In this document: positions 43,239-53,577 of the stretch, in pieces
How the letters are laid out: the number at the start of each line of letters is the position of its first letter
Position numbering within the stretch: position 1 is the first letter of the stretch
DNA from: Sarcocystis neurona
Lineage: Eukaryota; Apicomplexa; Conoidasida; Eucoccidiorida; Sarcocystidae
Assembly (NCBI GenBank): GCA_000727475.1
Contig: KL647318.1
Coordinates: 1,137,969-1,201,968, forward strand
Length of the DNA stretch: 64,000 bases
Direction: 5' to 3'
Program-made: the position numbers and the translations under genes
The notes under the pieces: generated by a model
What the model was told of the DNA's origin: nothing
Seen by the model: the letters and a program-made list of their open reading frames with translations, nothing else
Databases searched by the model: none

Positions 43239-44037
43239 TCGACGGGACTTCTGTGTGTGGACGAGTGTTTTGTTTGCTGTCACTGAGAAGCCTAAGAGTT
43301 CTTTCTGCTGCTGCTGCTGTTGGGGGGGGGTGGACGGCTGCTGCGCGACTCTTGCTCTGTCCTGTGCGTTGCGCAGCAGCAGCAGCAGCTCGGTTTGGGA
43401 GGAGACGTCGACTGCCGGCGTCTCAGCGGCCGAAGCCGCCGTCTTCGGTTACGGAGACGCCTCTGCTGATGAGGAAAGCAGCAGCGTGAGGGCACGTCTC
43501 CTCCTTTCCCATATAACTTCTCTACCCTCCTTTTCCTTGCCCTTCGCCCCCTCCTTTACCTTCTTCTCCTCTACTATCCTCCCCTCTCTTGCTGCTCTTG
43601 CTAACAAACACATACCTATACATGCACGTATACATGCACGTCTACCCTACCTCTCTCTATATCTCTCTCTTCCTATATGTATATACACATTTACACGTAT
43701 ATATGTGCGGATCTACCCTACCTCTTCCTTATCTATACATATATATATATATATATATACACGTGTGGTTGTCTAGCTTACCTCTCTCTTTCCATATATA
43801 TATATATAAGGAGATATGTATACATACGTACATATATACATTCATACACACATACATGTGCATGTCTAGCTTACCTCTCTCTCTCTCTATATATATATAC
43901 ATAGATAGATATATATACATACATGCATGTGCGTGTCTAGTTTACCTCTTGCTCTCTCTGTCTGTCTATATATATATGTACATGTGCGTGTGTAGGTTAT
44001 CTGTCACTCTCTCCCTATATATATAGATATATATACG

Positions 44038-44068
<31 letters not shown>

Positions 44069-46983
44069 GGATGGATGGATCTACCTTCCCCCTTTCTGCC
44101 TTTCTCTCTGTACATGTATGAAATGATCGAGGGTCCCTGTCTGTTTCTTTCTCTTGTGCATTCTCTCTTTCTGTATATACGTGTATCTATGTATCATCTG
44201 TATCTGTGTCTCCCTGCAGCCACGTACATACCCGCTGCTGCGCCGCCTGTTCTCTATTCCTTCGTTTGTCCTTGCGCTGCTCTCCGCGCCTTGGTGGTGC
44301 TCTCTCTTTTCCTCCTCCCTTTCTACCCGTCCAAACTTCTCTTCTCTGGCCACTCTGTTTCTGCGCCTCGGCGTTCTTCTTCTCCACCTCTTTTTAGTGG
44401 CCCTTTCGCTTCCCTCTCCATTCTTCGCCCACCTGCCAAGGGCACCTCCCCGCTAGGCCCGCACACCCCTACACTTCACCGGGAGGGTAGAGAGGCCCCC
44501 CCTCCGTTTCTCCTGCGGCTTTTCTCTTTCCCAGCGCCCACCTCCTCCATCATGATACAACCTTGGCAGGCCCAGCTTGTCCCACGTCCTCTCCTCTTTC
44601 TGCCACACTAGCGCGTTGCGTGCAGCTGCCTTCGTATAGCGGTGAAAGACGCGACCCCCTGTCGTGTGTAGAAAATTACCTTCCAGGTAGTTTCACCTTT
44701 TATACGTCGGTAGAGAGAAAAGGAGACACACACACGGAGAGAGACGGAGAGAGGGGGAGGAGATGGAGGGAGACACAGAGTCAGCAGGTACTCCAAAAGA
44801 CTCCCGAGGTTGGCTTTTTTTGCCCGGTGTCTCGTCAGTTATTTGCTTCCCTTGTATGTTCACAGAAAGGGGTCCACACACACACACATATGTACATACA
44901 ACGTGTATGCGTGTGTGTGTATGTATGTAGTTGTCCAGTACGTATAACCTGCAAACGTAGAGGGCAAGGAGACAGGAGCCACGGGCACATACTTATTTTG
45001 AAAAGTGAATCTACACACACACACGCAGAGACACAGAGACAGGAGAAAAAACAGAACAACGTGTCTGTGTGTAGGCCCGAAAGCATGAATCTGACCTACA
45101 AGCATACACCAAGACATATACATATATATATATATATATATATACAGAGAGAGAGAGAGTGGATCTATGTATGTGTACGTTTCACTGTACGAACTTAGCC
45201 AAAGTGGACAAGAATATATACACCTATGTGTGTGCATACAGCTCCTGGGAAATTGACACAGATATATATGTACAGATGTGTGGGTGTAGGGGGAACTAGA
45301 TGGAGAAGATGGACGGGGCAGGGAGACGGGGAAGCGAGACAGAGGGCAGAGAGACAGGGAAGGGAGACAGACGATAGGAACAGGGAACTGCAATAGAGAA
45401 GGGTACACAGCGGAGGGGAAAACAGAGACGGACACGGGGACGGGAAAAGAAGGAGACAGCGAAGGGAGACGTCGAAGGGAGACGGGGAAGGTAGGCAGGG
45501 AAGGGAGATGGGGAAGGGAGACGCGGAAGGGAGACAGAGAAGGGAGACGGGGAAGGGAGACGCGGAAGGGAGACAGAGAAGGGAGACGGGGAAGGGAGAC
45601 AGCGAAGGGAGATGGGGAAGGGAGACGCAGGTGTCTATGTGTGATATCGGTAGACGGGTTGAGAGGGATATACCGCGCACGCGTCGAGTATCGAAATTTG
45701 CAAGGGAATCCAAATATAAACATTTCCAGGCAACGGAGACGGGGAGACAGCGAAACAGGAGGAAAAAGAGCGGTTCGTTTGTGCGGTGTAATCAGTCAAG
45801 CACACCTGTCTAAATTTCTGCCAAGTAGCGGAAACAAAGATGCGGAATTCATCAAAGTAGCTCGCGAGCTGATATGGGAAACCCGGCTCGATAATGCTGT
45901 GCAAGGATCTTGCATGTCTCCCTACGGCCTACTTTCCTCCTCCTGCAGCTGCCGACACTGCTGCTACTTTTGCCTCTTCTCGCTGCTGCTACCTCTTCTC
46001 GCTGCTGCTGCCACTTCCAGCTGCTGCTGCCTACACTGCCGCTGCTGGGTCTGTTCGCTGCTGCTGGTGTTTCGGCTGCTGTTGCTGGGCACTTTCGCCT
46101 CGGTGCGGCTGCAGCTGTCGCCGCTGCTCCTGCTCCGTTGACCGTTCTTGCTGCTGCGGATCTCTGCCGCTGCTGCTGCGCGCCCCTGTGGACGCTGCTG
46201 CGACTGTTTCTGCGGCTACTGCGGTTATTTCTGTTGCTGCTGCTCTGTGCCGGCCGGTGGTGGCGCCGCGTTGCTGCTGCTGTTGCTCTCTTTCTGCTGT
46301 TCCCTGACAGAACGAATCTGCTGTTCGCTGTGGGATGTTGCCGCTTCAGGCGAACAACCCGCTCCTACACTTCCGTCTCCCTCTCCGCTGGTGCTTCATC
46401 GCTGCTGCTGCTGCTGCATCACGACTGCTGCTGCTGCTATGGGGCCGCTGCTGCTACTACATCGCTGCTTTTGCTGCCACGTCGCTGCTGCTGCTGCTAG
46501 ATCGTTGCTGCTGCTGCTATATCACTGCTGCTCCTCCTGCACGGCCGCTGCTGCTTCTACGTGGCTGCTGCTGCTGCTGCATGGCTTCTGCTGTGTCCGT
46601 CTGGCATCTGCTGTGTTCATCTGGCTTCTGCTGCTGTGTGGGCACTTGATGGGCTGCAGCAGGGAGGGTCGGAGTGCAGCAGTCCACGTGGTGGAGAGCA
46701 GGGCGAGGAAGAAGAAGCAGCCGCTGCAGCAGCAGGTTCGTCGGCTGCTGTATCGGCAGAAACGCAGCAGCTGCGCTTTTCGCTCGTGGCTGGCGATGGC
46801 ATTGCTACCGCTGCACTTGAAACTCTCGGGGGGGTCGCGTTGCAAGCGCTGCAGCTGTTGGACGGAGCCGAAGCAGCGGCACTTCTCAACGCCTGCAGTG
46901 GTGGTCGCCCCACATACGAACTGCAACTAGCTGACGACCTGCTGTTATACGAAAAGCACGGCTCATCTCAGACAAGTCGGTAG
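43239..46983 (+). CDS. Four-exon gene of unknown function
   Basis: Exons 43239-43485 (acceptor ctttcattccag), 44220-44293 or 44296 (acceptor ctgtgtctccctgcag), 45796-45898 and 46660-46983. Exit and entry phases agree (0>0, 2>2, 0>0), and the last exon ends in TAG. Segments: VFCLLSLRSLRVLSAAAAV before a 9-G run, then after a frame change VSAAEAAVFGYGDASADEES; RTYPLLRRLFSIPSFVLALL; LPSSGNKDAEFIKVARELIW; and ALETLGGVALQALQLLDGAE with PTYELQLADDLLLYEKHGSS at the C-terminus. No known family recognised. The 5' end is uncertain: the first exon is entered in phase 1, so an upstream exon is needed. Confidence 0.45.
44612..44686 (+). CDS. Candidate 25-codon exon not fitting the neighbouring model
   Basis: Flanked by a textbook acceptor (tctcctctttctgccacactag) and a CCAG|GTAGTT donor, with phase 1 at both ends. 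It reads CVQLPSYSGERRDPLSCVEN. The phases do not match the 43239-46983 model, so it is either an alternative exon, an exon of a different model, or chance. Confidence 0.3.
45290..45640. repeat. Polypurine array of 14-bp units with a 42-bp higher order
   Basis: GAAGGGAGAC plus four variable bases recurs with 14-bp spacing, most regular from about 45470 to 45630. Triplets of units differing in the variable bases (gcgg, agag, gggg) repeat as 42-bp blocks. The strand is nearly pure purine for some 340 bp. Confidence 0.7.
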
Positions 46984-47338
46984 AAAATAGTAAAAGGCTC
47001 TCTCTTCAGGTACATCCTTCCCATCTGTACATTTATATATATGTGTGTACACACACAAGGATAAATTAAAAGCAAGAGACGGATCCAGAGAGGTCAATAT
47101 CTGCGCTGTTTATTTGCATATAAATGAATGTGTACGAGGAAAGCTCTGTATACGTGCAGCCTCCCCCCCATCCACCACCTATCAATATGTCGAGGTAAAA
47201 CGAGAAGGAACTGAACGCCGCTGTATCAAACGGGAAGAGTCCTGCAAAGCTACGGGGAGAAAATTGTACACCATTACGCAACTGCCTATGCCCTCCCTAT
47301 ATAAATGTGTGTGTGCATATATATATATATATATGTAT

Positions 47339-47370
<32 letters not shown>

Positions 47371-47522
47371 GTATGTATATATATGTGTATATATATATAA
47401 AGGTAGAGAGAGACAGACAGAGATAGAGAGACAGAGAGAGGAAGAGGTACTTATGCGTATTCGTATACATATGTGTGTATAGATGTAGAGATATCTGTTG
47501 GCTACGAAAGGAGGATTTTCAG
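46984..47522. other. Spacer with TA microsatellite
   Basis: A TA/TATG run at 47317-47400 and a GAGA tract to 47445. No exon is supported. This is probably the 3' flank of the gene ending at 46983. Confidence 0.4.
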
Positions 47523-49487
47523 CGGCAAGGAGAACTTTGTAAAGAGCTACGTGGAGGTGGCGCTCCGGGTGTACTGACACCGGATGATATAATGGACAGT
47601 CGAAACAACACCCGTTCAAGACAGCAACCTACGTGTTTGCTGACAGAAATCTCTTGCTGCTGTTTAAACGATTGACAACCGCCTCAATACGTGTGCGTGA
47701 GCACCTGAAGAACCTTACTTCCTCACCAACTTCAGCAGTGCAAATCTATATATATACATATAGAAAAGAGGCTATTCACGTATATATTTTTATACATATG
47801 TATATCAATGTGGCTGACATATATAAATATATATGTGAATAGCTACGTGTGTATGTGTGCGTGTTTGAGTTCACTTGTATACAGTTACTTTGTATACATC
47901 GTTGGCGCATGTATATCTATGGGTGTACGCATATGCGTGTTTCGATATATATAATTTATGAGGTAGCGGTATACAGGTACACGTATATAAATGTATAGAT
48001 GTATGTATATGTAGACTTGCTGCCCTGACGTGTGTTATGATATGTATGTTTGTATGGTAGTGCGTAACACGTGTGGATCTGTGGACGAGTTGACTTCACC
48101 GTGACCGGCCAACGATATTTGCTTCTTGATTTTATTAAGTGATGCCCATGGAAACCCAGAAAAATATGTTGTTGGGAGAGGTCTATCCACCTCACGAGTG
48201 TACACACGCACATAGACAGATAAATTTTAACGAAAGTATACACGGTTGCACGTATTAACGTATTTCCTTGTGTCTCAGTATACAGCCTGCTCGATGTATG
48301 CGAAGAAGCAGGGCAGAAGAAGAACAATCGACGAGGTTCCCCGACTTTTCTCAGATACGAAGGGAACTTCATATCTTCGAGCAGATTCACATATATGTGC
48401 ACACATATAGATATATAAGTACATTTGCGAACGTCTACACGTTTATATGGGTGTAGCATAACTGGTCAAAAGGGAATACTGGTGTCCGTGTCCCTACTTT
48501 TAAACAGGAGAATAGCTATAGAAGCAGACGTACACGGTGTGGACAAATATCTGCCCGGGTCTTGCTCGAAAAATGGCTGCTGAGTGCCGGGAACGAGCTC
48601 CTGATGACAGCTGCTGATGAGCAGTGCTATCCACTTACGAAAAAGAAGCAGTGCTCTTATTTCCTCACTGACGTTACCCGACAGCACAGAGATATATTTA
48701 CTTCGTTACGTTATACAATACAGGTACACCTATTTACCCCTGCCGAGGGTGCGTACATACATAGATGATATCGCATACAGCAGGTATAATACTATACGTG
48801 CGATCCACACATATATACATATATAAATGCTTGCACGTAGGTACACATAGGTCCACACAAACAGACCTCTCTCTACACGTTGTAATAGAGTGTGCGGTCA
48901 GATTCGTATACAAATGTGTATTGCCTGCATACATGTATGTATGTACAAGCACGTTATCGCTGCTGCAGACGCAGGGTGGCCTCTGACCTGATGCTGCTTC
49001 TACGAGGGAAGAGAACACACTTTTGCGGGACTCAAGAAATGAAATACGGCGGGCAGATACAACTACATACCTTCACAAAGTATACGTGTTTTACGTGTAA
49101 CTGCTCACGAATATTGAAACGTCTATCCCTGTCTATGCAAATGTATATATATATATATGTATATTTATTATATGTACATATATGTATGTCCATATGTCTC
49201 TCTCTCTCATACCACCAAAACATCCCTCCCTGTTGTCCACCCGTACTCATATAGTACAGAGACATACGATTATAGATATATGTGTGTTTGTGTAGTATAT
49301 GTGTACGAGGACTAGGTACGTGAATTCGCGCAGCGCTCTCTTCCTTTCTGAACTTTATCCGTAGACAAAAAATTCTGTCCGCAAGTCCTTCCCACAACTA
49401 GCTGGCAACAATCAACGAGGGCGCCTTGCTGCTGCGACGCGCAGGAGATCGTTACTGCTCTCTAAAATTTGTTGCCCTGCACCATAG
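47523..49487 (+). CDS. Multi-exon gene of unknown function
   Basis: Candidate exons are 47523 to about 47750, 48279 to about 48390, 48508-48723, about 48976-49079 and 49365-49487 (TAG stop). The clearest is 48508-48723 (phase 0 both ends; acceptor ccctacttttaaacag; donor CAG|GTACAC), reading LLEKWLLSAGNELLMTAADE and FLTDVTRQHRDIFTSLRYTI. The first block begins RQGELCKELRGGGAPGVLTP and continues in another frame as TYVFADRNLLLLFKRLTTAS, needing an indel or a very short intron near 47597. The last exon reads TKNSVRKSFPQLAGNNQRGR. Joins are not all in phase. No family recognised. Confidence 0.4.
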
Positions 49488-49859
49488 GAAGAGGAGTGGT
49501 CGAGATAAGGAAACGGTTTTACGGCCCACACATATATGCCTATTTGTAGTCGTAGCAGCGCCACGCTTGTGAGTGTTTCCACGTGGAGGGTTCTTCTTCA
49601 AGCGAGAGAAGTCTAATTCTACATCGGTGAAGGGTCAAGCAGATGTCGCCACAAATGCACAAAGATTATATGGAAATGGATCTTCGCGTTTGTGCACGCC
49701 TAAATATACAGAATAGTATACATGTGGCACGTACGTCTACTAAGAGGTGGACTGCGGCCTGGGGATTTGCATTGTCATGATGGTGGCTCTCTTCCTTTCA
49801 AATTTTCACTTCAGCTAAGCGTAACTTTGTCTAACAACCTGCCCTCAATCTCGTTCCAG

Positions 49860-50101
49860 ATTTTCTGTGGCGGGGACGACAGGTGATAATCACGACATTT
49901 TTCAGCACTTCGAGCGCTCGTACTTGCTGTAGCACTAATATTCCTGCACGTGTTCTGCCTGCTCCAGTATCAACAACACTTCCTGATGCAGCTTTCCTTT
50001 TTCCGCCAGTAGAAAATGCTTCCTTCAGTTATTTTACGGCCGGCGTCACACTCCTGGCACGGCCGGTTCTTCTACTTTTCTTCCTGCTACTATGCTTTTG
50101 A
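49860..50101 (+). CDS. Candidate exons with a hydrophobic C-terminal tail
   Basis: A 23-bp segment (49860-49882) sits between a good acceptor (tcaatctcgttccag) and GTGATA; alternatively the frame simply runs through. It reads TNIPARVLPAPVSTTLPDAA and ends with GVTLLARPVLLLFFLLLCF before TGA. A hydrophobic end like this would suit a GPI-attachment signal or a tail anchor, both common in coccidian surface proteins, but no cysteine-rich surface-antigen domain is seen upstream. Low confidence. Confidence 0.25.
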
Positions 50102-50237
50102 CTGACACAACCCAAAGAACAACTCCCCTGCAAAACGCATTCGAATTCTGCCTGTGCAACCCCTATAAGCGCTAGAGTTACAAATGCAGGTATTCTTCGC
50201 GCTCTCTCACTTCGGGGACTCCTGCTACCACAAATAC

Positions 50238-50529
50238 TCACGAGCAAGAATTTGTGCGAGCAGGACGTTCTGAGTGGTATCGTCGCCCAGAAAAGGAAGA
50301 ATATCTGGGTTTACTTCTCCCAGTGTTCTCCGAGTCACGCATTTACTTCTACGCAGAAAACTCCCTTTCGTGCTATTGCTCTGAGTACTGCAGTAACTCG
50401 ACAATAACACGACATAGGCAAAGGCCTCTTTTTTTTCTCTCGTATTTTTCGAAAGGGACAGTACGGTTGAACGCCTCCTGCAACAATGTCATCACTTTGT
50501 TTCTACTGCATTGCACACCAAAAGAATAA
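50238..50529 (+). CDS. Candidate exon, unknown
   Basis: It reads FVRAGRSEWYRRPEKEEYLG, LLLPVFSESRIYFYAENSLS and a Cys-containing stretch CYCSEYC, after which a donor GTAACT (after 50391) is possible. A minus-strand frame (50492-50846) overlaps the 3' end and looks comparably protein-like (NQLWYKLTEVAWSFFCEGME), so strand is not settled downstream of 50490. Confidence 0.25.
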
Positions 50530-50983
50530 CAAATTCAGCCGGCGGGACACTGGCATCGCTCTTATTCGTAAGCAAACTGGACGACTTCTTTTGCTTAATA
50601 CTGTGCCGACGCAGTGCTCGTGCTGTCCCTTGTAGGACGGTCATTGACACTTTGCAACTGACTGCCCACGGCCTCCTGACGTAAATTGCTGCAGTTACCG
50701 ACAATGTGGCTTGAGAGGGAATAAACAAATCGACACTTTTGCCAGCTACCATGCCTGCTTCTGAAAACTAAGTCGTACGTTTCCATTCCCTCGCAAAAAA
50801 AAGACCAAGCAACTTCTGTCAGCTTGTACCACAACTGGTTCGCCACGTCCTGCTGGCCATCCTATTTGTAAGGCAAAGCACTGGGAAGTTAGTTATTCTC
50901 GAGTCGGATATGTCTGACTACAACAACGGCACGTTCACGACGACCCCTACGAGGGCAACGACTAAAGCCTCGATCATCACTGC

Positions 50984-51243
50984 TTGATTCGCCTATCAGA
51001 CGGACGCAGCTTCTCTCCGTTGTCTTCATTAGTCAGGGCAAATACAAAGGCGTATAAACAGCTCGCAACTCGGAAGACTATGGGTAGCTCAACTTTCACG
51101 AAACAAACGGATAAAGGTACTTGTTACCAGTTGCTGAGGCAGCGTCAGAAGCGAGTAGCGTCGGTGATCGAAATAAACCCGTTAATACTCCAGAGGGGAA
51201 ACAACAAAGGTTACACAGACGGCAAACAAAAGAAGAAGCGCTG
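50984..51243 (+). CDS. Lys/Arg/Gln-rich open frame, unknown
   Basis: An 86-codon frame ends at TGA 51241-51243 with KGYTDGKQKKKR. It includes QTDKGTCYQLLRQRQKRVAS and VIEINPLILQRGNNK. An internal ATG at 51079 could start it. A donor GATAAAG|GTACTT at 51115 would shorten it. No motif recognised. Confidence 0.25.
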
Positions 51244-52078
51244 ACGGCTAAAATGGAATGAAAATCGAGCTTCTCCTTGTGTTGCCGACAGAGAGACACT
51301 GGACTTTCACCCTTGCATATATGTGTTGCTGGTGCACTTTTTAACCTACTACCTGTTGATGTGTTAGGCTTCACGTATTTATTTTTACTCCATACATAAG
51401 TTACATCACAAACTAGACAGCGACTGTCTTTACGTGTTCAGCTTCCAGCATTCGTATGCAGAGCTACACACGTATACACATATATATATATATATATAGA
51501 CAGATAGATAGAGACATAGACAGATAGATATGTGCCGCCTGTTGGGTGGTCTTGTGTTTCCTTTTTTTGATCTGTTCCTCGAGCTTTTCCTGTCCTTGAT
51601 CTTATGTTTCTGCCGACGGCGGTGCTGCGATCGATCCACTGCAAAAACGAAAGTGCATAAATTTCGGGTTGCACGTGGTGCAGCTGCGAGGTGTTTGACC
51701 ACAGTAACAACAACTGCAGCAGAAAATGTAGTATCTCTCCCTTTTTTTTATCCACATGGCTGATTTCTGCGCCCGCGGGCTATTATCTGCTGTGTGTGTA
51801 TCCACATGAATATACGTAGACATTCTTCATACAGCCAGGTACGAAACTCGAAGATCCTCTCCCCAGCAGCAGCTACATCTGCGTACCCTGTTCTGTATGT
51901 GGGTGTCTGTTTATGATGATGACGCAGACGTAGACGTGTTGTGGTTGTAACTATCCCGTACGAAAACTACACTCACACAGACACGTCTCTTTGAACAGGA
52001 AAAGGGAGAAAGACTACCACCCATAATATGACGCCTTTGTAAAGGAACCATGACGTGTGTATACACACACTTCTTTAG
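51244..52078. other. No supported gene
   Basis: Contains a TA run at 51479-51499 and GATA repeats. Both strands have an 80-100 codon frame over 51430-51763; neither has bounding splice sites. Confidence 0.35.
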
Positions 52079-53048
52079 AGAGAGGAGAACTGCAATCATT
52101 CGTAGCTGTGGCCAAAATACTCCCGGGCTCGCAGTGTGATATTATAAGGTACTTCTACGGATTTATTGAGCGGGCGAAAGAGAGAGACAGCGGCCCATTT
52201 CCTCCAGCGCCCTCTAAGTATGCATTCAGCCTCTACGGTGCAGGGGTGTAGAATATGCTCAGGCGTATTTCTGCGGGATACCACATGTTGAGTTGCGGGT
52301 AAACGAGGTAGAGGAAGTTGTTCTGGATGATAATTTCAACGAGGAACACGAGTGTGATGTCCCTTCCTGTGTCAGACGTGCACGCGCAGCCGCAGCGGCA
52401 GGACGGGACTCTGTTTTGCGCAGCAGCAGCAGACGGGGAAGAAAATAATTCAAGGAACAGAATAGCGGGAAAGTGAACAAACGAGGTGAAGTTGGGAACT
52501 TCGCTCTTCCGTTTCCCTCCTTTTTCTCTGTGTCTGGGAACTGTGTTGGTGTGAAGACTCGTGCACATCCCCACGCAGGGCACACGGCGGCCCCTCTGCC
52601 AGGAAGAAGTGACGTTTTCCCTCCTTTCTTGACTTTCGGAGGACGCTGACATGTAAATTTTCACTACTTTTCACTACTGCTCCCCAAAGTTTTGATAAAC
52701 GCGACGGGCTCGTCCATTGCTTCGGTGAGAAAAGGGAGAAAATCCACGTTTTCCTGCATGCGCTTTAAATCGACAGCGCTGGACGTGTCTTGGGGCGTCG
52801 TCGATGAGTGAACGAATCGATACAAAATGAGAGAAATTTTAGATTTCCTCCCTTTGTATAGAGCTAACAAACACGGCGACGACGAAAGAGAAAGAGAGCT
52901 TCTCTTTTCTTCTGTGTGGATAGCCGAGCAACTGCCGTGTGTGCAGCCGTTCACCGCGACAGTTTCCCCAAGGCAACGGAAGGCAAATCCTTCTTTACAG
53001 GCCACTCGGGAGGGCGGTAAATGGAGAGTTTTCCGCGCGTTTCTCTGA
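52079..53048 (+). CDS. Plus-strand coding block with interrupted frame
   Basis: An acceptor (tatacacacacttctttag) opens phase 1 at 52079: CDIIRYFYGFIERAKERDSG, then KYAFSLYGAG just before TAG at 52249. One base on, the next frame continues sensibly, AYFCGIPHVELRVNEVEEVV and LDDNFNEEHECDVPSC, to TAA 52447. The same frame carries on as GKVNKRGEVGNFALPFPS to 52612. A further frame, 52827-53048, starts at ATG and reads MREILDFLPLYRANKHGDDE. Minus-strand frames overlap (52233-53005). Either one gene with small introns and an indel, or a decaying one. Confidence 0.33.
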
Positions 53049-53123
53049 CTTGGGCCTAAAAGGAGGAGAATAGTCTACTTTTTCACTCTAAGACTTCATA
53101 AAAAGTAGGGAGCGGTCTACATG

Positions 53124-53190
53124 TTTCCTTTCTCCGCGCTCCACGTAATTTCTTTCTCCGCGCTCCACGAACTTTCTTTCTCCGCGCTCC
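53124..53190. repeat. Three 24-bp direct repeats
   Basis: TCTCCGCGCTCC recurs at 53131, 53155 and 53179, within near-identical 24-bp units TTTCTTTCTCCGCGCTCCACG plus three bases. It lies about 390 bp upstream of the start codon at 53578. The spacing and GC-core suggest a possible regulatory array, but no factor is known to me. Confidence 0.65.
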
Positions 53191-53577
53191 TTTCGCCAAA
53201 GAAGAGAATCCTGAATCCGGACTGCCGGCTAGAGGATGCATCTGCAGTTTCTTTTTCCTTCCAGCAGACGACAAGGAGAGTCCTCGCTTCCTGTTTCTCC
53301 CATTTCACGTGGAGGAGATAACGGCCGGTCTCGGTTCACTTCTCTCAGCCCCGCGAAGAAGAAGAAATTCACCTCCAGAGATGCCACTTTCGACTCCCCC
53401 GTCCCACTGCCTTCCCTGGGAAGCAGCAGCTCCGCGCCGTCTCCTGTCGTAGTCGCCTGACAGCAGGAGCATGCACCACAGCAGCAATTGCAGTCGCACG
53501 AGATGCAGCAGCAGCAGCAGCAGCGGCAGAGTGACACTCCGTGACTTGTCCCTGTCAGCGTGAAGAAGCGACAGACA

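Noticed and set aside
50750..50775. An 18-bp intron on the minus strand, and other 17-18 bp GT...AG segments at 4628 and 9571
   Set aside because: GT and AG at such spacing occur often by chance, and most of these have lengths that do not change the frame. Not evidence of tiny introns.
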